58,518 bases of DNA from NCBI GenBank assembly GCA_028277285.1, contig JANQGO010000458.1, positions 1 through 58,518 on the forward strand. Reading direction: 5' to 3'. Of this stretch, positions 1 through 9,015 are shown in pieces (within the stretch, counting starts at the first letter, position 1; the number at the start of each line of letters is the position of its first letter). The DNA comes from Alphaproteobacteria bacterium (GTDB lineage Bacteria; Pseudomonadota; Alphaproteobacteria; SP197). Under the pieces are notes generated by a model. It made no database searches, had not been told where the DNA came from, and worked only from the letters and a program-made list of their open reading frames with translations. The translations under genes and the position numbers were made by a program.

Positions 1-2
1 AG

Positions 3-617
3 ATCCTGTTCTTCGACGAGCCGCTCTCGGCGCTCGACTATCGCCTGCGCAAGAAGCTGGAGAAGGAACTGAAGGACCTTCACGCGCGCACCGGCAAGAC
101 GTTCGTCTACATCACCCACTCGCTTGAAGAAGCCATGGTGATGTCCGACCGCATCGCGATCATGAACCGTGGTCAGTTCGAGCAGATTGCCGTCGCCGAG
201 GAGATCTATGACCGCCCGAACAGCCGCTTCGTCGCGGAGTTCATGGGCGAGGTCAACCTGTTCGATGTCGAAGGCACCGCAAGTGGCGGCCTGCACGGCC
301 ATGGCGTCGAGATCCACGTCAACGGCGAAGCCTCCGACTTCGGCATGACGCTGGAGCCGGGCAAACGCGGCGCGCTGATGGTGCGCCCGGAATACATCCG
401 CTTCCAGCCGCCGGGCCAGACCAGCGACTTCATCGTGCGCGGCATCCTGCGCGGCGAATATGCGCTGGGATCGCGCATCCAGTACGAGGTCGAGACCGCC
501 GACGGCACGCGTCTGACCGTCGAGAAACTGCGGGAGGACCGTTTCTCGGGTGCCCTGGGCGAGGAAGTCGTGCTCGGCTGGGACCTCGAACACTCGCACA
601 TGATCCGCGAGGGCTGA
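3..617 (+). CDS. ABC transporter ATP-binding protein, PotA-like (5' truncated by window edge)
   Basis: Open frame from base 3 reads ILFFDEPLSALD (Walker B/D-loop) then ITHSLEEAMVMSDRIAIMNRG (H-loop) and a TOBE-like C-terminus; permease genes follow. Confidence 0.9.
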   Translation: MLFFDEPLSALDYRLRKKLEKELKDLHARTGKTFVYITHSLEEAMVMSDRIAIMNRGQFEQIAVAEEIYDRPNSRFVAEFMGEVNLFDVEGTASGGLHGHGVEIHVNGEASDFGMTLEPGKRGALMVRPEYIRFQPPGQTSDFIVRGILRGEYALGSRIQYEVETADGTRLTVEKLREDRFSGALGEEVVLGWDLEHSHMIREG

Positions 618-620
618 GCG

Positions 621-1475
621 GTGGAACGGGCCGAACGCCGGCAAGGATTCTTAAGCGCGCTGCCGCTGACCATCGTGCTGGCGGTCAGTTTCCTGGCGCC
701 GCTTCTGGTCGTCGCTGCGTTTTCGACCATGCCAACCAGGGTCTTCGACCTCGGTCATGTGCCCGACTTTTCCGCCTACATCACGTTGCTCGAGCTGGGC
801 TACTACCGGTCGCTGCTGTGGTCGCTTGGCATGGCGTTCGCGGCCACGGCGATCCTCTTCATCATCTGCTGGCCGCTCGCCTTCGCGATGGCGAAGGTGT
901 TCGGCAAGTTCGCGATCGTCATCACCATCGGCGTCGTCATGACGTTGTTTGTCTCCGAGAACATCCGCCTGTTCGGCTGGGTCCTGACCTTGATGAAGGG
1001 CGGCCTGATCGAGGGCCATCTGCGCGCCTGGTTCGGCGTCAGCTTCGAAAACGCGCTCTACAACGTGCCGGTCATCATCTTCGGCCTGGTCTATGTCTAC
1101 GTCCCCTTCATGCTGTTCCCGCTGGCCCAGGGCATCGCCATGGTGCCCGACGACGCGCGCCAGGCCGCGGCGGATCTCGGCGCGAGCCGCTGGCAGATCC
1201 TGCGGGAGATCGACCTGCCGTTGTCGGCGCCGGGCATCGTTGTCGGCTCGCTTCTGTGCTTCGTGCTGTCCGCCGGCGCGATTGTGGAATCCAAGTTGCT
1301 CGGCGGTCAGACGGTGATTGTCATCGCCGACGAGGTCGAGACGGCGTTTACCTATTCCCAAAACTGGCCGCTCGGCTCCAGCCTCGCCATGGTGCTGATC
1401 CTGATCGTCGGCACGCTTGCCGTCGTCGGCATCGGCAAGGTCAACCTTGACGCGATCATGGGGCGCAGGCGCTGA
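621..1475 (+). CDS. ABC transporter permease, PotB-like (spermidine/putrescine-type)
   Basis: Multi-TM protein with EAA-type loop (AAADLGASRWQILREIDLPLSAPGI); immediately follows the ATPase. Confidence 0.88.
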   Translation: MERAERRQGFLSALPLTIVLAVSFLAPLLVVAAFSTMPTRVFDLGHVPDFSAYITLLELGYYRSLLWSLGMAFAATAILFIICWPLAFAMAKVFGKFAIVITIGVVMTLFVSENIRLFGWVLTLMKGGLIEGHLRAWFGVSFENALYNVPVIIFGLVYVYVPFMLFPLAQGIAMVPDDARQAAADLGASRWQILREIDLPLSAPGIVVGSLLCFVLSAGAIVESKLLGGQTVIVIADEVETAFTYSQNWPLGSSLAMVLILIVGTLAVVGIGKVNLDAIMGRRR

Positions 1476-2290
1476 TGAAACCGACCCCGCTCACGCGCTC
1501 GGCGCTTTTCGTTTATGGCATCCTGGCGCTGGTCTTCCTTTATCTGCCGATCATCGCGGTCGGTTTCGCGTCGGTCTCCAAAGCGCGCTACCTGACCTTC
1601 CCGATCAAGAAGTATTCGTTCGACTGGTACGGCAAGGCGCTGGAAAGCTCGACCGTCTACGATCTCGTCGCGTCGTCTCTCAAGGTCGCTTGTATCGTCA
1701 CCATCGTCTCGATGATCGTCGGCTTTTTCGGCGCGCTCGCCTTCGCGCGCTATCACTGGCGTTTTCGTGGGCTGTTCCAGAAGTTGATCTTGCTGCCGAT
1801 CTTCTTTCCCCAGACCGTCCTGGGCCTGGCGCTGCTGATCTGGTTCAACTCGATCGGCATCATCCCGACCTGGCACACCGCCGTCGTCGCCCATCTGGTC
1901 TGGATCGCGCCGATCGCCACGCTCATCATCGCGATCCGTGCCTACAGCTTCGACCCGGCGCTGGAGGAGGCCGCCCGCGACATGGGCGCCTCGACCTGGA
2001 CGGTGCTGAAGGAGGTGACGGTGCCGCTCCTGATGCCCGGCGTCATCTCCGCCGGCCTCTTCGCGTTCCTGTTGAGCTGGGGCAACTTCCCGCTGTCGCT
2101 GTTCACGACCGGCGCGGATTCGACCCTGCCCGAATGGCTCTACGCCAAGATGGTCTCGGGCTATTCGCCGCTGGTGCCGACGGTCGGCATCCTGTCGATC
2201 GCGGTCTCGGTCGTCATCCTGATCCTGGCCTACATCATTTTCTGCATCGTGCGCGCGGTTCAGCAAAACCGATTGAGAGCCAGCGCGTAA
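1475..2290 (+). CDS. ABC transporter permease, PotC-like
   Basis: EAARDMGASTWTVLKEVTVPLLMPGV EAA loop; 1-nt overlap with the previous permease. Confidence 0.88.
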   Translation: MKPTPLTRSALFVYGILALVFLYLPIIAVGFASVSKARYLTFPIKKYSFDWYGKALESSTVYDLVASSLKVACIVTIVSMIVGFFGALAFARYHWRFRGLFQKLILLPIFFPQTVLGLALLIWFNSIGIIPTWHTAVVAHLVWIAPIATLIIAIRAYSFDPALEEAARDMGASTWTVLKEVTVPLLMPGVISAGLFAFLLSWGNFPLSLFTTGADSTLPEWLYAKMVSGYSPLVPTVGILSIAVSVVILILAYIIFCIVRAVQQNRLRASA

Positions 2291-2307
2291 CAACACCGGA
2301 GGACACC

Positions 2308-3087
2308 ATGCTTACATCGATCAAAGACCGTAGCGTCATCGTCACCGGCGCCTCGAAAGGTATCGGCAAGGGCATCGCCAAGGTGTTTGCCGCCCAGGGC
2401 GCCAAGGTCATGCTCGCCGCGCGAGGCGAAGCCGATCTGAAGGCCACGACCGATGAACTCAACGCGGCCGGCGGTACGTGCGAGTGCCGCACATGCGACG
2501 TGTCGGATTGGGAGTCCGTCCAGGCGCTCGTCAACGACACCGCCGAGACCTTCGGCGGCCTCGACGTCATGTGCGCCAATGCCGGCATCTTCCCGCAGAC
2601 CAAGATGGTCAGCATGGACCCGTCGGAGTGGGATCACGTGATGTCGGTGAACCTGAAAAGCGCCTTCCTGTGCGTTAAGGCGACCATTCCGCATTTCGAG
2701 AAAGCCGGCAAAGGCCGCATCGTCCTGACCTCATCGATCACCGGACCGATGACCGGTTTCCCCGGCTGGACCCATTACGGCGCGTCGAAAGCGGGCCAGC
2801 TCGGCTTCCTCAAGACCGCCGCCATGGAGATGAGCCGCTACAACACGACGGTCAACGCCGTCATGCCCGGCAACATCGCGACCGAGGGCCTGCACGACCT
2901 GGGCCAGGACTATGTCGACGCGATGATCGCGGCGATCCCGATCAAACGCCTGGGCGAGGTCGCCGATATCGGCAACGCCGCCCTGTTCCTGGCCTCCGAC
3001 GAGGCCGGTTTCATCACCGGCCAGACCATCGTCGTCGATGGCGGGCAGACGATCCCCGAATCCGTCGAAGCGATCGCGGACATCTAA
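2308..3087 (+). CDS. SDR family oxidoreductase (candidate amino-alcohol dehydrogenase of the BMC pathway)
   Basis: VTGASKGIGKGIA (TGxxxGxG), NAGIF, YGASK catalytic motif; ATG at 2308 preceded by GGAGGA. Confidence 0.9.
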   Translation: MLTSIKDRSVIVTGASKGIGKGIAKVFAAQGAKVMLAARGEADLKATTDELNAAGGTCECRTCDVSDWESVQALVNDTAETFGGLDVMCANAGIFPQTKMVSMDPSEWDHVMSVNLKSAFLCVKATIPHFEKAGKGRIVLTSSITGPMTGFPGWTHYGASKAGQLGFLKTAAMEMSRYNTTVNAVMPGNIATEGLHDLGQDYVDAMIAAIPIKRLGEVADIGNAALFLASDEAGFITGQTIVVDGGQTIPESVEAIADI

Positions 3088-3110
3088 CATCAAGTGGAAG
3101 GGAGGCCGCG

Positions 3111-4115
3111 ATGGACGACGCGGCGTTATCGCACGACACCCTGGTTGAACGGCTGCACGCACTGGCCAACGCGTCGCTCCATCTGTGGGACGTGCCGGAA
3201 GGCGCGACGGCGCGGCTGATCAACCTGTCGGAAAACGCGACCTATATGGTCGAAGGCCCGAACGGCTATCGCTCGGTCCTGCGCGTTCACCGCGAGGACT
3301 ATCACACCGTCAACGCGATCGGCTGCGAGCTCGCCTGGATGGCCGCGCTGAAGAGCGAAGGCGGCGTCGATACGCCGCCCGCCATCCCCGGCCGCGACGG
3401 CGAGCTGATCCAGACAGCCGGTGTCGAGGGCCTGCCCCGCCCGCGCCAGATGGTCATGTTCCAGTTTGTCGAGGGCGTGGAGCCCGACGAGACCGCCGAT
3501 CTGGTCGGCCCGTTCGAAGAGCTGGGCGAGATCGCCGCGCGCACCCATGTGCACGTCGCCAACTGGCAAAAACCCGCATCGTTCGAGCGCTTGATCTGGG
3601 ACTACGAGCACACCCTGGGCTCGACGCCCAACTGGGGTGACTGGCGCGCGGCACCGGCCATGGACGCAGCCGCCCTGGCGGTTCTGGAACGCCAGCAGGA
3701 GGTCATTCGCCGCCGCCTGGAGGCGTTCGGCATGGGGCCTGAACGCTACGGCCTGATTCACGCCGATATGCGGTTGGCGAACCTGTTGATCCACGAAGGC
3801 GCGACGCGCCTGATCGATTTCGACGACTGCGGGCTCGGCTGGCACATGTACGACTTCGCCGCCGGCGTGAGTTTCATCGAGGACAGTCCGCAGATCCCGG
3901 CCCTGAAGGATGCCTGGGTCAAGGGCTACCGCAAGGTGATCGACCTGCCGGCCGAAGACGAGCACGAAATCGATACCTTCGTCATGCTGCGCCGCATGGT
4001 ACTGCTGGCCTGGATCGGCTCGCATATCGAGACCGATCTGGCCCAGGAGATGGGCAAGACATTTACCAAGGTTTCGGTCGATCTGGCCGAGGATTACCTC
4101 TCCCGCTTCGCCTAG
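3111..4115 (+). CDS. Aminoglycoside phosphotransferase/choline kinase-fold kinase (candidate amino-alcohol kinase)
   Basis: YGLIHADMRLANLLI (HxDxxxxN) and LIDFDDCGLGWHMYDFA (IDF/D) motifs of the APH fold. Confidence 0.87.
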   Translation: MDDAALSHDTLVERLHALANASLHLWDVPEGATARLINLSENATYMVEGPNGYRSVLRVHREDYHTVNAIGCELAWMAALKSEGGVDTPPAIPGRDGELIQTAGVEGLPRPRQMVMFQFVEGVEPDETADLVGPFEELGEIAARTHVHVANWQKPASFERLIWDYEHTLGSTPNWGDWRAAPAMDAAALAVLERQQEVIRRRLEAFGMGPERYGLIHADMRLANLLIHEGATRLIDFDDCGLGWHMYDFAAGVSFIEDSPQIPALKDAWVKGYRKVIDLPAEDEHEIDTFVMLRRMVLLAWIGSHIETDLAQEMGKTFTKVSVDLAEDYLSRFA

Positions 4116-4139
4116 CGTGTTCCCCGCTCACGTGGAATC

Positions 4140-4320
4140 GATGCCGGTCATTACCCTCCCCTCGCACCGGGCTTGACCCGGTGCCCAAGCACACGGACCC
4201 ATAAACACAGGGGGCCGGGTATGCCGGGTAACGTGTTCATGGATGCCGGATCTGCGCTGCGCTTGTCCGGCATGCGAGGACTGGATGGGCGCGAGACCGG
4301 TGCCACGTACCGCAAGTCTG
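4140..4320 (+). repeat. Intergenic palindromic (REP-like) element between kinase and PLP-enzyme genes
   Basis: Two hairpins: GCACCGGG-cttga-CCCGGTGC (4164-4184) and ATGCCGGA...TCCGGCAT (4243-4273). Confidence 0.6.
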
Positions 4321-4426
4321 CTCTACAGCAACCCGGCACCATCGCCCGCCTGTCAACCCGAACGGGGTCGCTGTCAAGCGGCCCCGGGCCTCCGGTTCTA
4401 CCGTTCTTCCATCGCGAGGAGCCGCT

Positions 4427-5695
4427 ATGAGCCAGGAAAAGCTCGAATTTCTCGAGAGGTCGCGGACCTTCTGGAACCCGCGCAAGACGCAGGACTGGCA
4501 GGATATGGGCGTCGATCTGGTGATCGATCGGCGCGAGGGCTATTACCTCTACGATATGGACGGACGCCGGCTGATCGACGTCCACCTGAACGGCGGCACC
4601 TACAACCTGGGCCACCGCCATCCCGAGCTCGTCGAGGTGTTGAAGGCCGGCACCGCCCGCTTCGACATGGGCAACCACCACTTCCCGGCGCTCGCCAGGA
4701 CGGCGCTGGCCGAAGCGCTCGCACTCTGCACGCCCGGCGACCTCAAGTACACGATGTACGGCGCCGGCGGTGCGGAAGCCATTGAACTCGCGATCAAGTC
4801 CGCGCGCCACGCCGCCCAGAAACGCAAGATCGTCTCGATCATCAACGCCTACCACGGCCATAGCGGTCTTTCGGTCAAGGCCGGCGCCGAACGGTTCACG
4901 AAAATCTTCTTGTCAGAGGATACCGAGGGCGAGTTCGTCCAGGTGCCCTTCAACGACCTCGACGCCATGGAAGACGCGCTGAAGGGCCGCGACGTCGCCG
5001 CCGTTTTGATGGAGACGATCCCGGCGACCTACGGCTTTCCCATGCCGCACGAAGGGTATCTGCCGGGCGTGAAGCAGCTCTGCGAACGCTACGACGCCTT
5101 CTATATCGCCGACGAGGTGCAGACCGGCCTGATGCGCACCGGCGACATGTGGGGCATCACCCGCTATGGCGTCGAGCCCGACATCCTGGTGACCGGCAAG
5201 GGTATCACCGGCGGTCTCTACCCGATCTCCTGCTGCATCGCGTCGGAGCGCTGCGCCGGCTGGCTCAAGGTCGACGGCTTCGCCCATATGTCGACGGCGG
5301 GCGGTGCGGAACTCGGCTGCATTGTCGCCATGAAGACGCTGGAGATCCTGCAGCGGCCCGAGGTCCGGACGATGGTGCGTTATGTCTCCGACTACATGCG
5401 CCAGGGTCTCAACCAGATCCAGGATCTTTATCCCGATTTCTTCGTCGGCATCCGCCAACATGGCGTCGTCATGGGCCTTGAGTTCAACCACGAACAGGGC
5501 GCCAAGCCGGTGATGAAGCACCTCTACGAAAACGGCGTCTGGGCGATCTTCTCGACGCTCGACCCACGCGTTCTGCAGTTCAAGCCGGGCATCCTGATGA
5601 CCCAGGCCGAATGCGAAGACCTGCTGCGCCGGTGCGAGATCGCCATCGGTCTTGCCCGCCAGGAGGTCATGGGTGGCCAGCGGAGGATTGCCTAG
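4427..5695 (+). CDS. Class-III aminotransferase-family PLP enzyme (candidate amino-alcohol-phosphate phospho-lyase)
   Basis: Class III signature region ending VTGKGITGG (PLP lysine), YGAGGAEAIELAIKSAR, AYHGH; located between kinase and aldehyde DH. Confidence 0.88.
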   Translation: MSQEKLEFLERSRTFWNPRKTQDWQDMGVDLVIDRREGYYLYDMDGRRLIDVHLNGGTYNLGHRHPELVEVLKAGTARFDMGNHHFPALARTALAEALALCTPGDLKYTMYGAGGAEAIELAIKSARHAAQKRKIVSIINAYHGHSGLSVKAGAERFTKIFLSEDTEGEFVQVPFNDLDAMEDALKGRDVAAVLMETIPATYGFPMPHEGYLPGVKQLCERYDAFYIADEVQTGLMRTGDMWGITRYGVEPDILVTGKGITGGLYPISCCIASERCAGWLKVDGFAHMSTAGGAELGCIVAMKTLEILQRPEVRTMVRYVSDYMRQGLNQIQDLYPDFFVGIRQHGVVMGLEFNHEQGAKPVMKHLYENGVWAIFSTLDPRVLQFKPGILMTQAECEDLLRRCEIAIGLARQEVMGGQRRIA

Positions 5696-7263
5696 TGGAG
5701 GCGCAGGTGCGCACGCTGGTCGACATCTCCGGCAGCAAGGCGGCAATGACCGGCCGCGCCAACCTGATGCTGGAACGCGCCGGCTGGGCCTCCCAGGTCT
5801 TCCTGCGTTACGACCGCGACGCCACCATGAAGATCGTCGACGCGGTCGCCGACGCCGCCTTCGCCAATGCCGGACGCTTCGCCGAGATGGCGGTCGAGGA
5901 GACCGGCTTCGGCGTTGCCGCCCACAAGAAGCTCAAGAACGAGATGACGTCCCACGCCCTCGTCGACTTCTACCGCGACCAGGACTATGTCAGCCCGCGC
6001 ATCGACGAGGCGCGCAAGATCGTCGAGATCCCGCGGCCTGCCGGCGTCGTCTTCGCGCTGGCGCCCTCAACCAACCCGATCGCGACGCTGAACTTCAAGA
6101 CCATCATGGCGCTGATGACGCGCAACGCCATCGTCTTCAGCCCGCACCCGGCGGCACGCAAGTCGTGCGTCGAGGCGTGCCGGATCCTGGAGGACGCGGC
6201 GGTTGCCGCCGGCGCGCCGGACGGCGTCATCCAGATCATCGAAGATCCGACCGTGCCGCTGATCGAGGAGTTCATGGCCTCGCCCAAAACCGACGTCATC
6301 CTGGCGACCGGCGGCACGGCCATGGTGCGTGCGGCCTATTCCTCGTCCAACCCGGCGATCGGCGTCGGACCGGGCAACGCGCCGGTCTATGTCGATTCAA
6401 GCGCCGATCTGGACAAGGCGGCCAAGCGCATCGTTGCCTCCAAGAGTTTCGACAACTCGGTTCTCTGCACCAACGAGTCGACGCTGATCACGCTGGACGA
6501 GGTCGACCAGCGCCTGCGCCGCGCCCTGCAGCAGGCGGGCGCCCATATCTGTTCCAACGACGATGTCGACCGGCTGCGCACCTATCTCTTCCACGACCGC
6601 GGCTTCAACATCGAGGCCATTGGGCGCGACGCCACCTGGATCGCGGGCGAGTGTGGCATCAAGGTGCCGGGCAAGACCAAGATCCTGGTCGCGCCGATCA
6701 CCCAGATCGGCATCGAGGAGCCGCTGTCAAAGGAAAAACTCTGCCCGGTGCTGGCCTATCACGTGGCCTCCAGCCGCAGCCAGGCGCTGGCCCAGGCGCG
6801 CGCCCTGCTTCGCCTGACCGGCGCCGGTCACTCCGCCGCGATCCACGCCAACGATCCGGCAGTGACCCTTGCCTATGCCTCGGCGGTCGAAAGCTACCGC
6901 GTCGTCGTCAACGCGCCGTGCAGCCAGGGCGCGGCCGGTTTCGACACCAATCTGGCGCCCACCTTCACCATCGGCACCGGCTTTTTCGGCAGGAGCTCGA
7001 TCGGCGAGAACATCGGCCCGCACCATCTGGTCCACTGGACGCGGCTCGCCCACAACACGGCGGCCGACGAGGTCATGGGCGACTATCACGGCCTCCGGCA
7101 ACAGCTCGACGGGCCGTTGCAGCAGGCGCCGTCCGACGGCGTGCCCGGCCTCTCCATGACGCCACGCACGCAGCAGCCCGCCGCGGCGGCGATCGATGCC
7201 GGCATGCGCGAGGAGCTGCGCCGGCTGATCGCCGAAGAACTGCGCGCGGCGCTCAAGACGTAG
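5695..7263 (+). CDS. CoA-acylating aldehyde dehydrogenase, EutE/PduP-like, BMC-associated
   Basis: GTG start overlapping the upstream stop; SFDNSVLCTNES catalytic-Cys region; C-terminal linker plus amphipathic helix MREELRRLIAEELRAALKT resembling an encapsulation peptide. Confidence 0.85.
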   Translation: MEAQVRTLVDISGSKAAMTGRANLMLERAGWASQVFLRYDRDATMKIVDAVADAAFANAGRFAEMAVEETGFGVAAHKKLKNEMTSHALVDFYRDQDYVSPRIDEARKIVEIPRPAGVVFALAPSTNPIATLNFKTIMALMTRNAIVFSPHPAARKSCVEACRILEDAAVAAGAPDGVIQIIEDPTVPLIEEFMASPKTDVILATGGTAMVRAAYSSSNPAIGVGPGNAPVYVDSSADLDKAAKRIVASKSFDNSVLCTNESTLITLDEVDQRLRRALQQAGAHICSNDDVDRLRTYLFHDRGFNIEAIGRDATWIAGECGIKVPGKTKILVAPITQIGIEEPLSKEKLCPVLAYHVASSRSQALAQARALLRLTGAGHSAAIHANDPAVTLAYASAVESYRVVVNAPCSQGAAGFDTNLAPTFTIGTGFFGRSSIGENIGPHHLVHWTRLAHNTAADEVMGDYHGLRQQLDGPLQQAPSDGVPGLSMTPRTQQPAAAAIDAGMREELRRLIAEELRAALKT

Positions 7264-7269
7264 ACCGTC

Positions 7270-7881
7270 ATGGCCGATCTCCGATCCTTCATCTTCATCG
7301 ACCAGCTGCAGCCCCAGACGCTCGCCTATATCGCGACCTGGATGCGCGGCCACCTGCCGCGCCGCAACATGGCGGCCCAGATCATCGAGATCGCGCCGGG
7401 CCTGGATATCGAAGCACTGACCGACGTCGCCTTGAAGGGTGCCGATGTGAAGGCGGGTATCCTGGTGGTCGAACGCCAGTTCGGTTACCTGGAGTTCCAC
7501 GCCAAGTCGCCCGCCGAAGTCCGGGCCGGCGCACAGGCTGTGCTCGACGCGCTGGAAGCGCGGCCCGAGGACGCGACGCCGCCGAAGATCCTGGGCTCCA
7601 GCATCGTGTCGCGGGTCGACCGGCAGCACGCCTTCCTGATCAACCGCAATAAGCTGGGGTCGATGATCCTGGGCGGCGATTCGCTCTTCCTGCTCGAATG
7701 CCAGCCGGCGTCCTACGCGATCCTCGCCTGCAACGAGGCGGAGAAGGAAGCCAACATCAAGGTCATCGACTACCGCATGATCGGCGCCAACGGCCGCCTT
7801 TATCTGGCCGGCCGCGAAGCGGAGATCCGCGCCGCCCATGAGGCTGCGACCCGTGCGCTCGAACTCCAGGGCGCGGCTTAG
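7270..7881 (+). CDS. Tandem-domain BMC shell protein (BMC-T), copy 1
   Basis: 203 aa with two BMC-type halves (ITDVALKGADVKAGILVVERQFGYLEFH and MILGGDSLFLLECQPASYAILACNEAEKEANI); next to EutN-like and BMC-H genes. Confidence 0.82.
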   Translation: MADLRSFIFIDQLQPQTLAYIATWMRGHLPRRNMAAQIIEIAPGLDIEALTDVALKGADVKAGILVVERQFGYLEFHAKSPAEVRAGAQAVLDALEARPEDATPPKILGSSIVSRVDRQHAFLINRNKLGSMILGGDSLFLLECQPASYAILACNEAEKEANIKVIDYRMIGANGRLYLAGREAEIRAAHEAATRALELQGAA

Positions 7882-7892
7882 GGAGCGGGGCG

Positions 7893-8342
7893 TTGGTCGA
7901 GGAACTCAGAGGCGTCATCCGCGAACTCCTGGCCGAGGAACTGGCCAAGGTGCGCGCCGAAATTGGCGGCAAACCGGCCGCCCCGGGGGTGCACGAAGAA
8001 GCAGTGACGATCGCGTCCGACCAGGACCTTGAGACTTTCGTCAAACGCCTGATGGCGCTTGCGAGCGATCCCAAGGCGCGCGGCGAGATCGAAGCCGGGC
8101 GCCACCGGTTTCGCCTGAGCGGGAACACACAAGCCGCTGAGTCGGCCGCCGCGCGCACCGCACCAAGTCAGGCGGGCGGCGCCACACCGCATTTCGACCG
8201 GGGCGTCGTCACCGAGCGTGACGTCGGCAAGCTGCCGCCCGGTCTTACAACGGTCCGGGTGAGCAAGCGCGTGCGCTTCACGCCGCTCGCCAAGGACGAA
8301 CTACGCCGACGCGGCGTCACCATCGAAAGGACATCGTCATGA
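7893..8342 (+). CDS. Uncharacterised BMC-operon protein with N-terminal amphipathic helix
   Basis: TTG start; VEELRGVIRELLAEELAKVRAEIG N-terminus; C-terminal VRFTPLAKDELRRRGVTIE; ATGA overlap with the BMC-P gene. Confidence 0.65.
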   Translation: MVEELRGVIRELLAEELAKVRAEIGGKPAAPGVHEEAVTIASDQDLETFVKRLMALASDPKARGEIEAGRHRFRLSGNTQAAESAAARTAPSQAGGATPHFDRGVVTERDVGKLPPGLTTVRVSKRVRFTPLAKDELRRRGVTIERTSS

Positions 8343-8584
8343 TCCGTGGTCGCGTGAAGGGCCGGGTCTGGTCCTCCAAACATATCGAGACACTGCCCAA
8401 TGGCGGCCTGCTGGAGGTCGAGACTGAAGGCGGCGGCACGCTGGTCGCCTTCGATCCGCTCGGCTGCGCCGACGGCGAGGCAGTGCTGGTCACGCAAGGC
8501 TCCGTCGCCGCCGGATACTTCACCGGCACCAAGGCGCCGGTCGACGCGCTGATCATCGGCTCGATCGACGAAGAAGGCGGCTAA
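8339..8584 (+). CDS. EutN/CcmL-family pentameric shell protein (BMC-P)
   Basis: 81 aa: [28 protein letters not shown]...[24 protein letters not shown]...[11 protein letters not shown], typical of EutN/CcmL. Confidence 0.9.
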   Translation: MIRGRVKGRVWSSKHIETLPNGGLLEVETEGGGTLVAFDPLGCADGEAVLVTQGSVAAGYFTGTKAPVDALIIGSIDEEGG

Positions 8585-8687
8585 GGCCATGGCCCGCATC
8601 GCCACCCGCAAACGTTCACCCGCCGGCGTCACGCCCAAGCGGGCATCATCCGGCCGCAAGGCCGCACCTCGGAAGGAAGGAAATCCC

Positions 8688-8969
8688 ATGTCGAACCAGG
8701 CGATTGGAATGATCGAAACCAAAGGCTTCGTTGCGGCGCTCGCCGCGGCGGACGCCATGGTCAAGGCGGCGAACGTCACCATCGTGGCGCGCGAAGAAGT
8801 CGGCGACGGCCTTGTCGCGGTTGTCATCAAAGGCGATGTCGGCGCCGTCAAAGCGGCGACCGAAGCCGGCGCCGAGACCGCCAACCAGGTTGGCGAGATG
8901 GTCTCCGTCCACGTCATTCCGCGGCCCCACGCCGACCTCGGCAAGTACTTCGACTCCACCGGTAAGTGA
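8688..8969 (+). CDS. Hexameric BMC-domain shell protein (BMC-H)
   Basis: [33 protein letters not shown]...[19 protein letters not shown]...[10 protein letters not shown], canonical BMC-H; strong SD (GGAAGGAAGG). Longer ORF begins at 8589. Confidence 0.92.
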   Translation: MSNQAIGMIETKGFVAALAAADAMVKAANVTIVAREEVGDGLVAVVIKGDVGAVKAATEAGAETANQVGEMVSVHVIPRPHADLGKYFDSTGK

Positions 8970-9015
8970 CGCCGCGCTCCCCGTCCCCGTCACTGTCAGA
9001 TTGGGCGAGGCGTCG

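Noticed and set aside
1417-2307. N-terminal part of the 556-aa ORF (1417-3087) as an SDR fusion
   Set aside because: Residues before the ATG at 2308 are an out-of-frame read of the permease gene; 2308 has a clear SD.
5652-7652. 666-aa plus-strand ORF in another frame over the aldehyde DH
   Set aside because: Arg/Pro-rich shadow frame; aldehyde DH frame has catalytic motifs.
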